DNA from: JBCBDX01 sp038529265
GTDB lineage: Bacteria; Pseudomonadota; Alphaproteobacteria; Rhizobiales; Rhizobiaceae
DNA: 64,000 bases
Direction: 5' to 3'
Assembly (NCBI GenBank): GCA_038529265.1
Contig: JBCBDX010000008.1
Location: forward strand, 116,925-180,924
A model generated the notes under the pieces. It did no database searches. It had not been told where the DNA came from and saw only the letters and a list, made by a program, of their open reading frames with translations. The position numbers and the translations under genes are program-made. Below are positions 15,823-22,897 of the stretch, piece by piece. How positions within the stretch are numbered: the stretch's first letter is position 1; each line of letters opens with the position of its first letter.

Positions 15823-17076
15823 TTGGTCAAAGAAGAGCGTAAATTTGCTGCTGAGCTATTTATGCATGGCGTGCAAGCGGCCTCTCCAGGTGCAATCACA
15901 AGAAAAGCCGTGCTCAAGTATATTGAGCATTTTGAAAGCCAGCCGGTTACGATTATTGCCACTGGCAAGGCGTCGCTACCTATGGTGAGCGGTGCCTTTG
16001 ATGCGTTAGGGCGTAGCAATATCGTTAGAGCTATTGCGGTTACCAATCGCGAAAATCTCGGTGAAATGCAGGACATCGATGTTTTCCCAGCTGGTCACCC
16101 GGTTCCGGATCAACAAGGCTTGAGCGCCGCCGAAGCGGTAATTGATTGTGCTTCGTCGCTTACTGAAAGCGACGTCCTTTTGTTTCTCGTATCGGGCGGT
16201 ACTTCAGCAATGTTGCCAGCTCCTGCTGGCGAGCTGACCCTTGACGATGAGATTTCTGCGACCCAGGCGCTGCTTGCAAGTGGTGCACCTATTGATGCAG
16301 TCAATGCCATTCGAAGCAATATCTCCAAAATAAAGGGTGGCGGTTTGTCCGCCATTGCTGGCAAGGCGACAGTTGTTACTTTGATGCTCTCAGATGTTCC
16401 GGGTGACGATCCGGCCGTGATCGGTAGTGGACCAACAATACCCACCAGAGCATCAAGTGACGATCTTGCCGCCATTATAAGCACTTACGATTTGGATCAG
16501 CGGTTGAGCAAGCCGGTTTTGAACCAGATACTACATGGTGCCGGCAGCCGACCACCCGAATTAGGTTTGAGGGTTGCGGAGGTCATTGGCTCCAACAAGA
16601 TATCGTTGGATGCCGTCATTTCCGCTGCGCAAGAATTGGGCCATCAGGTTGAGGTGATATCGGAATGGTTGGATGGTGACGTGGACCAAGCGGCACAAGA
16701 GTTTACGCTTGCCGCCGGTCAGTGCAAACACAGGCCTGCCGTGCTTGTTGCGGGCGGTGAGACTACAGTTCAGTTGGTTGGTGATGGTATGGGCGGTCGT
16801 AATCAGGAACTTGCGCTGCGCTTTGCCAAGCATGCCAGAGAATTAAGTGGGCCTTGGGTTTTTCTATCGGGCGGAACTGACGGCAGAGATGGTCCCACCG
16901 ATGCTGCCGGTGGCTTGGTTGATCACACATCATTGTCGCGAATTGGGACTGAAGCCGTCGAAATGGCACTCGCCAACAATGATACCTACCGTGCTCTTGA
17001 GCGATCGGGTGACCTACTCATGACAGGTGCTACCGGCACGAACGTAGCTGATCTTCAGATACTACTTCTTTTGTAA
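15823..17076 (+). CDS. Glycerate 2-kinase (MOFRL family, GckA/TtuD type)
   Basis: Phosphorylates D-glycerate to 2-phosphoglycerate, linking serine-cycle, glyoxylate or tartrate metabolism to glycolysis. The 417-residue protein has the N-terminal GLYCTK domain (VSGGTSAMLPAPAGELTLDD, NAIRSNISKIKGGGLS, LMLSDVPGDDPAVIGSGPT) and the C-terminal MOFRL domain (VAGGETTVQLVGDGMGGRNQ, LSGGTDGRDGPTDAAGG). It starts at TTG (15823): no ATG lies nearby, and the residues after it match family N-termini; GAGGTAAGG upstream is a loose ribosome binding site. It is convergent with the GNAT gene, 1 base apart. It is intact. Confidence 0.88.
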   Translation: MVKEERKFAAELFMHGVQAASPGAITRKAVLKYIEHFESQPVTIIATGKASLPMVSGAFDALGRSNIVRAIAVTNRENLGEMQDIDVFPAGHPVPDQQGLSAAEAVIDCASSLTESDVLLFLVSGGTSAMLPAPAGELTLDDEISATQALLASGAPIDAVNAIRSNISKIKGGGLSAIAGKATVVTLMLSDVPGDDPAVIGSGPTIPTRASSDDLAAIISTYDLDQRLSKPVLNQILHGAGSRPPELGLRVAEVIGSNKISLDAVISAAQELGHQVEVISEWLDGDVDQAAQEFTLAAGQCKHRPAVLVAGGETTVQLVGDGMGGRNQELALRFAKHARELSGPWVFLSGGTDGRDGPTDAAGGLVDHTSLSRIGTEAVEMALANNDTYRALERSGDLLMTGATGTNVADLQILLLL

Positions 17077-17077
17077 G

Positions 17078-17512
17078 TCAACGCTGATATTTGATGAAGG
17101 GTGTTAGAGTGCCAACGTCGTCATAAAGGCGGCGCGCAGTTTCATTGAAGTGCTGTGTTGTCCAGTAAACTGTAGGTGCTTTTTCCTCGTCAGCTTTTTT
17201 ATAAACCGCTTCGATCAAAGCCCGTCCAACGCCTTTGCCGCGTACGGCAGGAGCGGTAAACAGGTCCTGTAGATAGCAGACCTTCTCAACCTTCCATGTG
17301 TGCCGATGAAAGAAGTAGTGAGCGAGACCGACTGCTTCTTTTCCATTCCATGCCAAGAGGCACGATGGTTCATCGGGCCGATCAATGAAAATGCGGTTCC
17401 ACGTGGTTGAATACACATCCTCAGAGACAGTCGCTTCATAGAAGACCAAATATTGTGTCCAGAGATCGCGCCATACGTCCCGGTCTTCAGGCCGAGCGGC
17501 CCGTACTTCCAT
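17078..17512 (-). CDS. GNAT-family N-acetyltransferase
   Basis: A 144-residue acyltransferase with the acetyl-CoA loop VRGKGVGRALIEAVYKKA preceded by CYLQDLFTAPA, a pattern close to small-molecule (amine or amino acid) acetyltransferases of the RimI-like group with the ..TARRLYDDVG..TPFIKYQR ending. The ATG shares one base with the metA stop codon (TGATG), so it is translationally coupled to metA; longer starts upstream lie inside metA. The substrate is unknown. Coupling with metA suggests expression under methionine control through the riboswitch. Confidence 0.85.
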   Translation of the reverse strand: MEVRAARPEDRDVWRDLWTQYLVFYEATVSEDVYSTTWNRIFIDRPDEPSCLLAWNGKEAVGLAHYFFHRHTWKVEKVCYLQDLFTAPAVRGKGVGRALIEAVYKKADEEKAPTVYWTTQHFNETARRLYDDVGTLTPFIKYQR

Positions 17513-18438
17513 CACATGCGATCCTTTCCGATATCTGACACATCGTACGATGTTGTTTGGTAGACTTGGTTGATCCAATTGCCAAACAAAAGAAACGCAT
17601 GGCTGCGCCACCGGTTTTTTGGTTCCTTGTCCGGATCATCATCGGGGAAGTAGTTTTGGGGAATGGAGATCGGCGTGCCGTTTTCCAAGTCTCTAAAATA
17701 CTCATTCGCCAATGACTGGCTGTCATATTCAATATGATTGAAGATGTAGAGGCGGTTCGCGAAGGCCTCGTGCAACAGGCATACACCTGTCGCATGGCTC
17801 TCCATAAGTACCTCAAGCCCAGCACCCTCGGGAAACTCGGATTTGCGTACTTCTGTCCAACGCGAAACCGAGACTTGGAAATCATCTGAGAAGCCCGCCA
17901 GATAGGGAGAGGTCGGATTGAGATTAATGTGCCGATAAACGCCAAATGCCTTTTGTGGCAAAGTGTGTTTGGGAATGTTGTGGAAGCGATAGGCGGCGGC
18001 CATCGCCCCCCAACAAATGAAAAATGTTGAGTGAACATTGGTTGTCGTCCAATCGAGGATTTCTGCCATTTCGTCCCAATAGCTCACATCTTCAAATGGC
18101 ATCGTCTCAATGGGGGCGCCCGTAATGATGAAACCATCAAACTTTTGATCACGCACCTCCTGCCACGTCTTATAAAAGGCGATGAGATGCTCTTCTGAGG
18201 TGTTTTTGGATTTGTGACTGCCTATGCGCACAAGCGTTAAATCCACCTGAAGCGGCGTTGAACCGATCAGTCTGGCGATCTGTGTTTCGGTGCGGATTTT
18301 GTCCGGCATCAGGTTCAACAGCCCGATGCGGAGCGGACGAATATCCTGCCGAGCGGCTGTATCCTCGTCCATCACCATGACGCCCTCATTTAAAAGCGTC
18401 TGTCGGGCAGGAAGCGAAGATGGGATTCTGATGGGCAC
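17512..18438 (-). CDS. metA: Homoserine O-acyltransferase (MetA family)
   Basis: Acylates L-homoserine in the first committed step of methionine synthesis. The 308-residue protein has the whole MetA fold: RIGLLNLMPDKIRTETQIAR near the start, the nucleophilic Cys in FICWGAMAAAYRF (about 142), the catalytic His/Glu region NHIEYD, and the specificity segment GVYRHINLNPTSPYLAGF. Most alphaproteobacterial MetA proteins use acetyl-CoA rather than succinyl-CoA, a choice set by one active-site residue (Glu or Gly) that I have not resolved by alignment. Transcription is probably controlled by the SAM-II riboswitch just upstream. A GNAT gene follows in the same operon. Confidence 0.95.
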   Translation of the reverse strand: MPIRIPSSLPARQTLLNEGVMVMDEDTAARQDIRPLRIGLLNLMPDKIRTETQIARLIGSTPLQVDLTLVRIGSHKSKNTSEEHLIAFYKTWQEVRDQKFDGFIITGAPIETMPFEDVSYWDEMAEILDWTTTNVHSTFFICWGAMAAAYRFHNIPKHTLPQKAFGVYRHINLNPTSPYLAGFSDDFQVSVSRWTEVRKSEFPEGAGLEVLMESHATGVCLLHEAFANRLYIFNHIEYDSQSLANEYFRDLENGTPISIPQNYFPDDDPDKEPKNRWRSHAFLLFGNWINQVYQTTSYDVSDIGKDRM

Positions 18439-18490
18439 TCTACTGTCTCACTCTAGAATTATCGCTGTCGGAAACAGGGTCGGTGAGACT

Positions 18491-18550
18491 CGGTCCTTTA
18501 GCGAGTTGTTTAACGTGGCTGCAAGCCGACCGGCCAAATCACCACGAGGG
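18491..18550 (-). promoter_or_regulatory. SAM-II riboswitch (metA motif)
   Basis: On the minus strand the segment reads TCGTGGTGATTTGGCCGG, CTTGCAGCCACG, TTAAACAA, CGCTAAAGGACCG, which is the SAM-II consensus of alphaproteobacteria. The P1 stem is CGTGG (18542-18546) with CCACG (18514-18518). The pseudoknot pairs CGGTC (18528-18532) with GACCG (18491-18495). SAM binding compacts the H-type pseudoknot and lowers metA expression. It lies 52 bases before the metA start. Confidence 0.93.
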
Positions 18551-18554
18551 CGCC

Positions 18555-18583
18555 CATCTAGACCCGCGTGCCTTTTTCGTCAA
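18555..18583 (-). promoter_or_regulatory. Promoter of the riboswitch-metA transcript
   Basis: On the minus strand, TTGACG (18578-18583), a 17-base spacer and TAGATG (18555-18560) form a sigma-70-type promoter in the gap after hbdA. The predicted transcription start falls just ahead of the P1 stem of the SAM-II element, so geometry supports it. Confidence 0.6.
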
Positions 18584-18611
18584 TGAGGGAGTACAGGTTT
18601 TGCTCTGCGGC

Positions 18612-19493
18612 TTAGCGTGTTGGAACTGGCGTTTCGCCGCGATAATCATAAAAGCCTCGTCCGCTTTTGCGGCCAAGCCATCCTGCTTCGACATACTTTA
18701 CCAGAAGCGGGCACGGGCGGTATTTGGTATCCGCCAAACCATCATGCAGGACCTGCATGATGGCTAAGCACGTATCGAGACCAATGAAGTCTGCAAGTTC
18801 CAATGGGCCCATTGGGTGGTTGGCGCCAAGCTTCATCGACTGATCTATAGATTGAACATTTCCAACGCCTTCATAGAGCGTGTAAATCGCTTCATTGATC
18901 ATTGGGATCAGAATGCGATTGACGATAAAGGCCGGGAAGTCCTCGGAGACCGTGGCTGTTTTGCCTAATGTAGCAACATAGTCTTTGCCGATCTGATAGG
19001 TGTCGTCTTCGGTGGCGATACCGCGTACGAGTTCGACCAGCTTCATGACTGGCACAGGGTTCATGAAGTGGATGCCCATGAATTTTTCGGGTCGATCCGT
19101 TTTCTGGGCCAGTCTTGTGATCGATAGAGAAGATGTGTTGGTCGCGATGATCGCGTCAGCGTTCAGAACCGGGCAGAGGTCTGCGAAAATCGCATTCTTG
19201 ACGTCCTCGTTTTCGCTGGCCGCTTCAATTACCAGATCGCACTCACCAAGCGCTTTCATGTCACCTGCCGGTGCAAGGTTTGCCGCGATTGTTGTTTGAA
19301 CTTCGGCAGCCATTTTCTCGCGCGATACGAGCTTCTCGGCGGTCGCTTTGATTTTACTGATCGCGTTTTCGGCGTTGTTGATGGAAATGTCGGTCAGAGT
19401 AACGCTGTAGCCGGCAGCAGCTGAGACCTGCGCAATGCCAGCCCCCATTTGGCCTGCACCGATGACGCCAATCTTTTTGATTTCAATTGCCAT
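18612..19493 (-). CDS. 3-hydroxybutyryl-CoA dehydrogenase
   Basis: Interconverts acetoacetyl-CoA and 3-hydroxybutyryl-CoA with NAD(P), in butanoate or fatty acid metabolism. The 293-residue protein opens with the Rossmann motif IGVIGAGQMGAGIAQV and has the catalytic His region FMGIHFMNPVPVMKLVELV, the segment DFPAFIVNRILIPMINEA, and the C-terminal ADFIGLDTCLAIMQVLHDGL. The ATG at 19493 is preferred over an upstream in-frame start at 19646 because the upstream residues are not family-like. In many relatives this gene is next to etfBA; here it is about 38 kb away. It ends just before the metA promoter. Confidence 0.92.
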   Translation of the reverse strand: MAIEIKKIGVIGAGQMGAGIAQVSAAAGYSVTLTDISINNAENAISKIKATAEKLVSREKMAAEVQTTIAANLAPAGDMKALGECDLVIEAASENEDVKNAIFADLCPVLNADAIIATNTSSLSITRLAQKTDRPEKFMGIHFMNPVPVMKLVELVRGIATEDDTYQIGKDYVATLGKTATVSEDFPAFIVNRILIPMINEAIYTLYEGVGNVQSIDQSMKLGANHPMGPLELADFIGLDTCLAIMQVLHDGLADTKYRPCPLLVKYVEAGWLGRKSGRGFYDYRGETPVPTR

Positions 19494-19587
19494 TTGCCTG
19501 ATCCCGTCGATTTCTTTTTTATCAAATCTGCCTCTTGTGCACTGCAATGTAAATGCACGTTTGGACGAGAAATCTCGGCATAAGGTA

Positions 19588-20580
19588 CTATTCAATAAAT
19601 GTGACCTCGACACCCCGCCTGACAAGTCGCGCAAGTTCAAGCGCATCCCAATTGGTCAAACGCACGCACCCCACGCTCGCTGTCACACCGATTTCGGACG
19701 GCTCGGGCGTTCCATGAATGCCGTATGTGCGCTTTGAAAGGCCAATCCATGCATTGCCCACGGGACTGTTTGGTCCAGCAGGCAAGCGGACCAAGCCTTT
19801 GGAAAGCCCAGGTTGTGCCGAACCGTTCGGATCGTAAGTGTATTGCGGGTCTTGTGCCTTGTTTTTGACGCGATGGGTTCCCGTCGGTGAAGGTGTTGTT
19901 TTCGAGCCAATGGAAGCCGGATAGGCGGCGACGAGCGTTCCATCTTCCGCATAAGCCCGCACTTGTAACTTGGATTTGTCCGCCTCAATGCGCTTTATCT
20001 GCTTTTGCAAATATCGGCCAATGTTGGCAACGCGAATGCTGTTTCCTTGGTGTTCGAAGTCAACGCCCTCATTCAGCGCACGCAGATAGCCTTCGTCCAT
20101 GTGGAAGCGTTCAGCCAGCATTTCGATGATATTTCGAAATCCAATACGCGGAAGATTGGCCTGATCGACATACAGTTCCGGGATGTCGGGCGTGAATGGG
20201 CCTGCGATATCTTCTTTGGTGATTTCGTAGGTGATGAACAATGGGGCCGCGCTGACGCGGTTCCGGCCAACGATCAGATGCTCATCGGGCCGTTCACGAT
20301 TGTGGGTCGCCAGTGCTAGTCGAAAACGCTTCGTATCAAGTCCATCAATGACGCCTGGCGAAAAACCGCGCTGGTCCAGCATAATCTGAACATTGGCGAT
20401 AGCGAGCGACGCTTTGGTGTTTTGACTAGTTGAAGAAGGATCTTTTGGGACCAAATAGTGTTGGCTACCGCCCACGGTAACGTCGTCAAAATCGTCAGAT
20501 GTTGGCGGCAATGCTTGAGCCGCAGGGACAAGGTAGAAGCAAGCAAAACCAGCGGTGATGAGAATAGAGCGACGGCACAT
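19588..20580 (-). CDS. Periplasmic L,D-transpeptidase (ErfK/YbiS/YnhG family)
   Basis: A 330-residue exported enzyme with a signal peptide (about 1-23). The central part includes a peptidoglycan-binding-like region (LAIANVQIMLDQRGFSPGVIDG). The YkuD catalytic domain is C-terminal with THRV, GSAQPGLSKGL, and the active-site IHGTPEPSEIG..ASVGCVRLTN, containing the nucleophilic Cys. It catalyses 3-3 cross-linking or attachment of envelope proteins to peptidoglycan. The sequence is intact. It is a different subfamily from the lipoprotein enzyme at 3495-4640, so the window carries two non-redundant YkuD proteins. Confidence 0.9.
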   Translation of the reverse strand: MCRRSILITAGFACFYLVPAAQALPPTSDDFDDVTVGGSQHYLVPKDPSSTSQNTKASLAIANVQIMLDQRGFSPGVIDGLDTKRFRLALATHNRERPDEHLIVGRNRVSAAPLFITYEITKEDIAGPFTPDIPELYVDQANLPRIGFRNIIEMLAERFHMDEGYLRALNEGVDFEHQGNSIRVANIGRYLQKQIKRIEADKSKLQVRAYAEDGTLVAAYPASIGSKTTPSPTGTHRVKNKAQDPQYTYDPNGSAQPGLSKGLVRLPAGPNSPVGNAWIGLSKRTYGIHGTPEPSEIGVTASVGCVRLTNWDALELARLVRRGVEVTFIE

Positions 20581-20725
20581 GATCGCCGCGCTATCGCATC
20601 GCTTTTACAATGCTTCAAGAGAAACTGTTAACGATAGCAACAGGAAGTTCGGCCCTTACGACCGACGTTAAACCTATCCGCGTAAGGTGCGACGAGGAAA
20701 ATACAACTTTTGTGCGAAATTAACG

Positions 20726-21985
20726 ATGGCGGTCGTGGAAAAACTAAAAAACCTCTGGCGCAATCGTGCAGGTGGCTTTGCGCTGCAGGCGGCGGTTTTC
20801 TCACCGGTTTTGCTTGGTGCTTCGGCCGTTACGCTCGACTTCATGAATTATGCCAATCACCGCTCACAGCTTCAAGAAGTTGCTGATGCTGCTGCGCTGG
20901 CTGCTGTGCGGGAGGCTGCGATTAAAGGCTGGAACCCAACAATCGCGCAGTCCATCGCTAACTCGTTTGTGGCCAGCAACTTCGAGAATGATGATGGGAC
21001 GAGCAGCACTATTTACAAAGCTGTTGCCAATCCCGATGAGACAACACGCAGCGTCAAGGTTGTTGTCACGCAAGATCATTACCCGTACTTCGCCGCACGG
21101 TTTTTCCCAACGCCTCAAATTGCGGTTGATGCAGTTGCCACTTCAGCTGCAAGTAAGGACAATATTTGTGTGATTGCTCTGGAAGAAACCAAAGATCGGG
21201 CGCTGTCTTTGAAAACCCAGTCATCTTTGGTCGCTCCAACCTGTGCTGTTTATTCGAACTCAAATCATAATTTCGGCATGGAAGCGCTTGGTAATGCAAA
21301 GATTGATGCAGCGCTTATCTGTTCTAGCGGTGGTCGAAAGGGGTCTGATGGCAACTTCGTCGGTAATGCTCTCACAAACTGCCCAAAGGTAGAGGACCCG
21401 TTAATCGCGCGCCCGCAGCCCTCGGTGGGCGGCTGCACGTACAGCAATCGGGAAGTCAACGGCATAGCAACAACTCTATCACCTGGCGTTTATTGTGGTG
21501 GACTGAGTATCAGAGCGGGCTCTGAAGTCACATTTGCACCTGGCATTTACATTATAAAAGATGGGGTTTTGAACGTTGAAACAAACTCCAGGGTCTACGG
21601 GCGCGATGTAGGTTTTTATTTCACCGGCGCTGTGACCTATCTGCAGTTTTTAGGCAGTGCTGATATTGACCTTGAAGGTCCAAAAAATGGCCCGATGGCG
21701 GGAATGCTGTTTTATCAGGATCCAACTAGCAGTTATCAGACCTTTACGATCGCTTCCGATAATGCGCGCAATATGGTGGGTGTTATTTACCTGCCCAATG
21801 GCATGCTAAAAGTTGAAACCAATAATCCGGTCTCCGATAAGTCTGCCTACACCGCTCTTATCGTCAAAAGGCTTCGGTTAGACAAAGGGCCGAATTTGGT
21901 TCTCAACACCGCTTACGGAGCGACGGACGTGCCGGTGCCTTCTGCGCTTTCCGGCCGTGCCGGTGAAACCAGGCTGGTCGACTAG
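20726..21985 (+). CDS. TadE/TadG-like pilus-associated surface protein
   Basis: A 419-residue protein with a TadE-like N-terminus: a short basic head, then a hydrophobic helix (GGFALQAAVFSPVLLGASAVTLDF) followed by a coiled region ending HRSQLQEVADAAALAAVREA, the usual TadG pattern. The large C-terminal part has a beta-helix-like sequence (PGVYCGGLSIRAGSEVTFAPGIYI) with many Gly and Asn residues and several cysteines. Tad proteins form Flp-type tight-adherence pili, and this member is probably a minor surface component. No other tad gene is nearby, except a separate Flp pilin at 37.5 kb. A GTG at 20687 is an alternative start. Confidence 0.8.
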   Translation: MAVVEKLKNLWRNRAGGFALQAAVFSPVLLGASAVTLDFMNYANHRSQLQEVADAAALAAVREAAIKGWNPTIAQSIANSFVASNFENDDGTSSTIYKAVANPDETTRSVKVVVTQDHYPYFAARFFPTPQIAVDAVATSAASKDNICVIALEETKDRALSLKTQSSLVAPTCAVYSNSNHNFGMEALGNAKIDAALICSSGGRKGSDGNFVGNALTNCPKVEDPLIARPQPSVGGCTYSNREVNGIATTLSPGVYCGGLSIRAGSEVTFAPGIYIIKDGVLNVETNSRVYGRDVGFYFTGAVTYLQFLGSADIDLEGPKNGPMAGMLFYQDPTSSYQTFTIASDNARNMVGVIYLPNGMLKVETNNPVSDKSAYTALIVKRLRLDKGPNLVLNTAYGATDVPVPSALSGRAGETRLVD

Positions 21986-21991
21986 CGTCGC

Positions 21992-22351
21992 TTAGATCAA
22001 TCCAAGCTCAGCCTGCTTTTTCTTTGTCAGGCCGTTTGCCACGAGCGTGTGACTTGCCCGGATATAGTCCTTAAGGTCGGTGTCTTTCATGCTGGACGCG
22101 TTTGTGCGTTGTATCCACTTCATCCCGCGCGAGGCGAGATAAGGCGCGGGGCGACAGCCGGGCTGTTCTTTCAAAATATCAAAGGCTAACGGTGACACTT
22201 TAAAGGTCACAAAAGGTTCTTCGCCTTCATTCCATCCGGCAATTGCAAAGACTTTGCCACCCACCTTCCATACATCGGCCCCGCCCCACTGAACCACATG
22301 GGTCGTCGCGGGGAGGTCTGCGCAAAACTGGTTGTATTCTTCGCGATTCAT
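21992..22351 (-). CDS. MmcQ/YjbR-family protein
   Basis: A 119-residue cytoplasmic protein of the MmcQ/YjbR group with the CyaY-like fold. The usual pattern is present: MNREEYNQFCADLPATTHVVQWGG, VFAIAGWNEGEEPFVTFKVSP and YLASRGMKWIQR. Members bind nucleic acid in some reports, but the physiological role is not established. It is convergent with the TadG-like gene, 6 bases apart, and its 5' end is 36 bases from the start of the coiled-coil gene. Confidence 0.85.
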   Translation of the reverse strand: MNREEYNQFCADLPATTHVVQWGGADVWKVGGKVFAIAGWNEGEEPFVTFKVSPLAFDILKEQPGCRPAPYLASRGMKWIQRTNASSMKDTDLKDYIRASHTLVANGLTKKKQAELGLI

Positions 22352-22387
22352 GATGTGATGTTAGCGGGTTTAACAGGGGTGATCAAA

Positions 22388-22861
22388 ATGTCTGATCCGT
22401 GTGAAGAAGCCAGAGCAGGTCTGGAGAACGCCACTAATGTGCGCATTCAAGTGCAGTGGGAACTGAGCCAGGAAAACGATCTTTTGGATGAGTATAAGAG
22501 CGATATGGAAGGCGCGGCCAGCGAAAAGGCACGCGCGGTTTCTGCCATGCGATCTGCAGGAGAGGCCAAGTCCAACGCTGCAGAAAAGCTCAGGTACAAG
22601 AAAGACATTCTTGCTGATGACCCCAATGACACCTGGAAGAAGGCTGAGGTTAGGGAAGCAAAGAGCGAATTGGCATCAGCTACCAGAGCTTACGATACAG
22701 CACGGGCCCGCGCCCAAGATGCCAAAACCACGCACTCACATTTCAAACGCAGATATGAGAACAAAAGAGCCTATGTGAAGGAGAAGAAGAACTATTGGAA
22801 CCGGCTCACCCGTTCCATGAATAGTTGGCAACGCAAGGTCGACCGCCACTGCAAAAGCTGA
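22388..22861 (+). CDS. Cysteine-capped coiled-coil protein of unknown function
   Basis: A 157-residue, highly charged protein. Almost all of residues 8-150 has heptad-like spacing (ENATNVRIQVQWELSQENDL, AKSNAAEKLRYKKDI, SATRAYDTARARAQDA), so a long alpha-helical coiled coil is expected. Only two cysteines occur, Cys5 and the one in the terminal RHCKS, which could join chains or ends by disulfides. There is no signal peptide or membrane helix. A ribosome binding site AGGGGTGA lies 7 bases before the ATG. I do not recognise the family. It is divergent from the YjbR gene and convergent with clpB. Confidence 0.7.
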   Translation: MSDPCEEARAGLENATNVRIQVQWELSQENDLLDEYKSDMEGAASEKARAVSAMRSAGEAKSNAAEKLRYKKDILADDPNDTWKKAEVREAKSELASATRAYDTARARAQDAKTTHSHFKRRYENKRAYVKEKKNYWNRLTRSMNSWQRKVDRHCKS

Positions 22862-22897
22862 GCTGGCGGGACAACTGCCCCGCCAAAACCGTTTCAA

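Noticed and set aside
17487..18038. 183-residue open frame overlapping metA in another frame
   Set aside because: metA is fully conserved in its own frame, and this product resembles no family.
19537..19558. GTGCA-N12-TGCAC dyad upstream of the 3-hydroxybutyryl-CoA dehydrogenase gene, considered as a PhaR-type operator
   Set aside because: The half-sites are only five bases and the spacing does not fit a consensus I can state with confidence.
22864..22885. Inverted repeat TGGCGGG/CCCGCCA between the coiled-coil gene and clpB, considered as a terminator
   Set aside because: There is no T run after it on either strand, so it is at most a weak or factor-dependent end.
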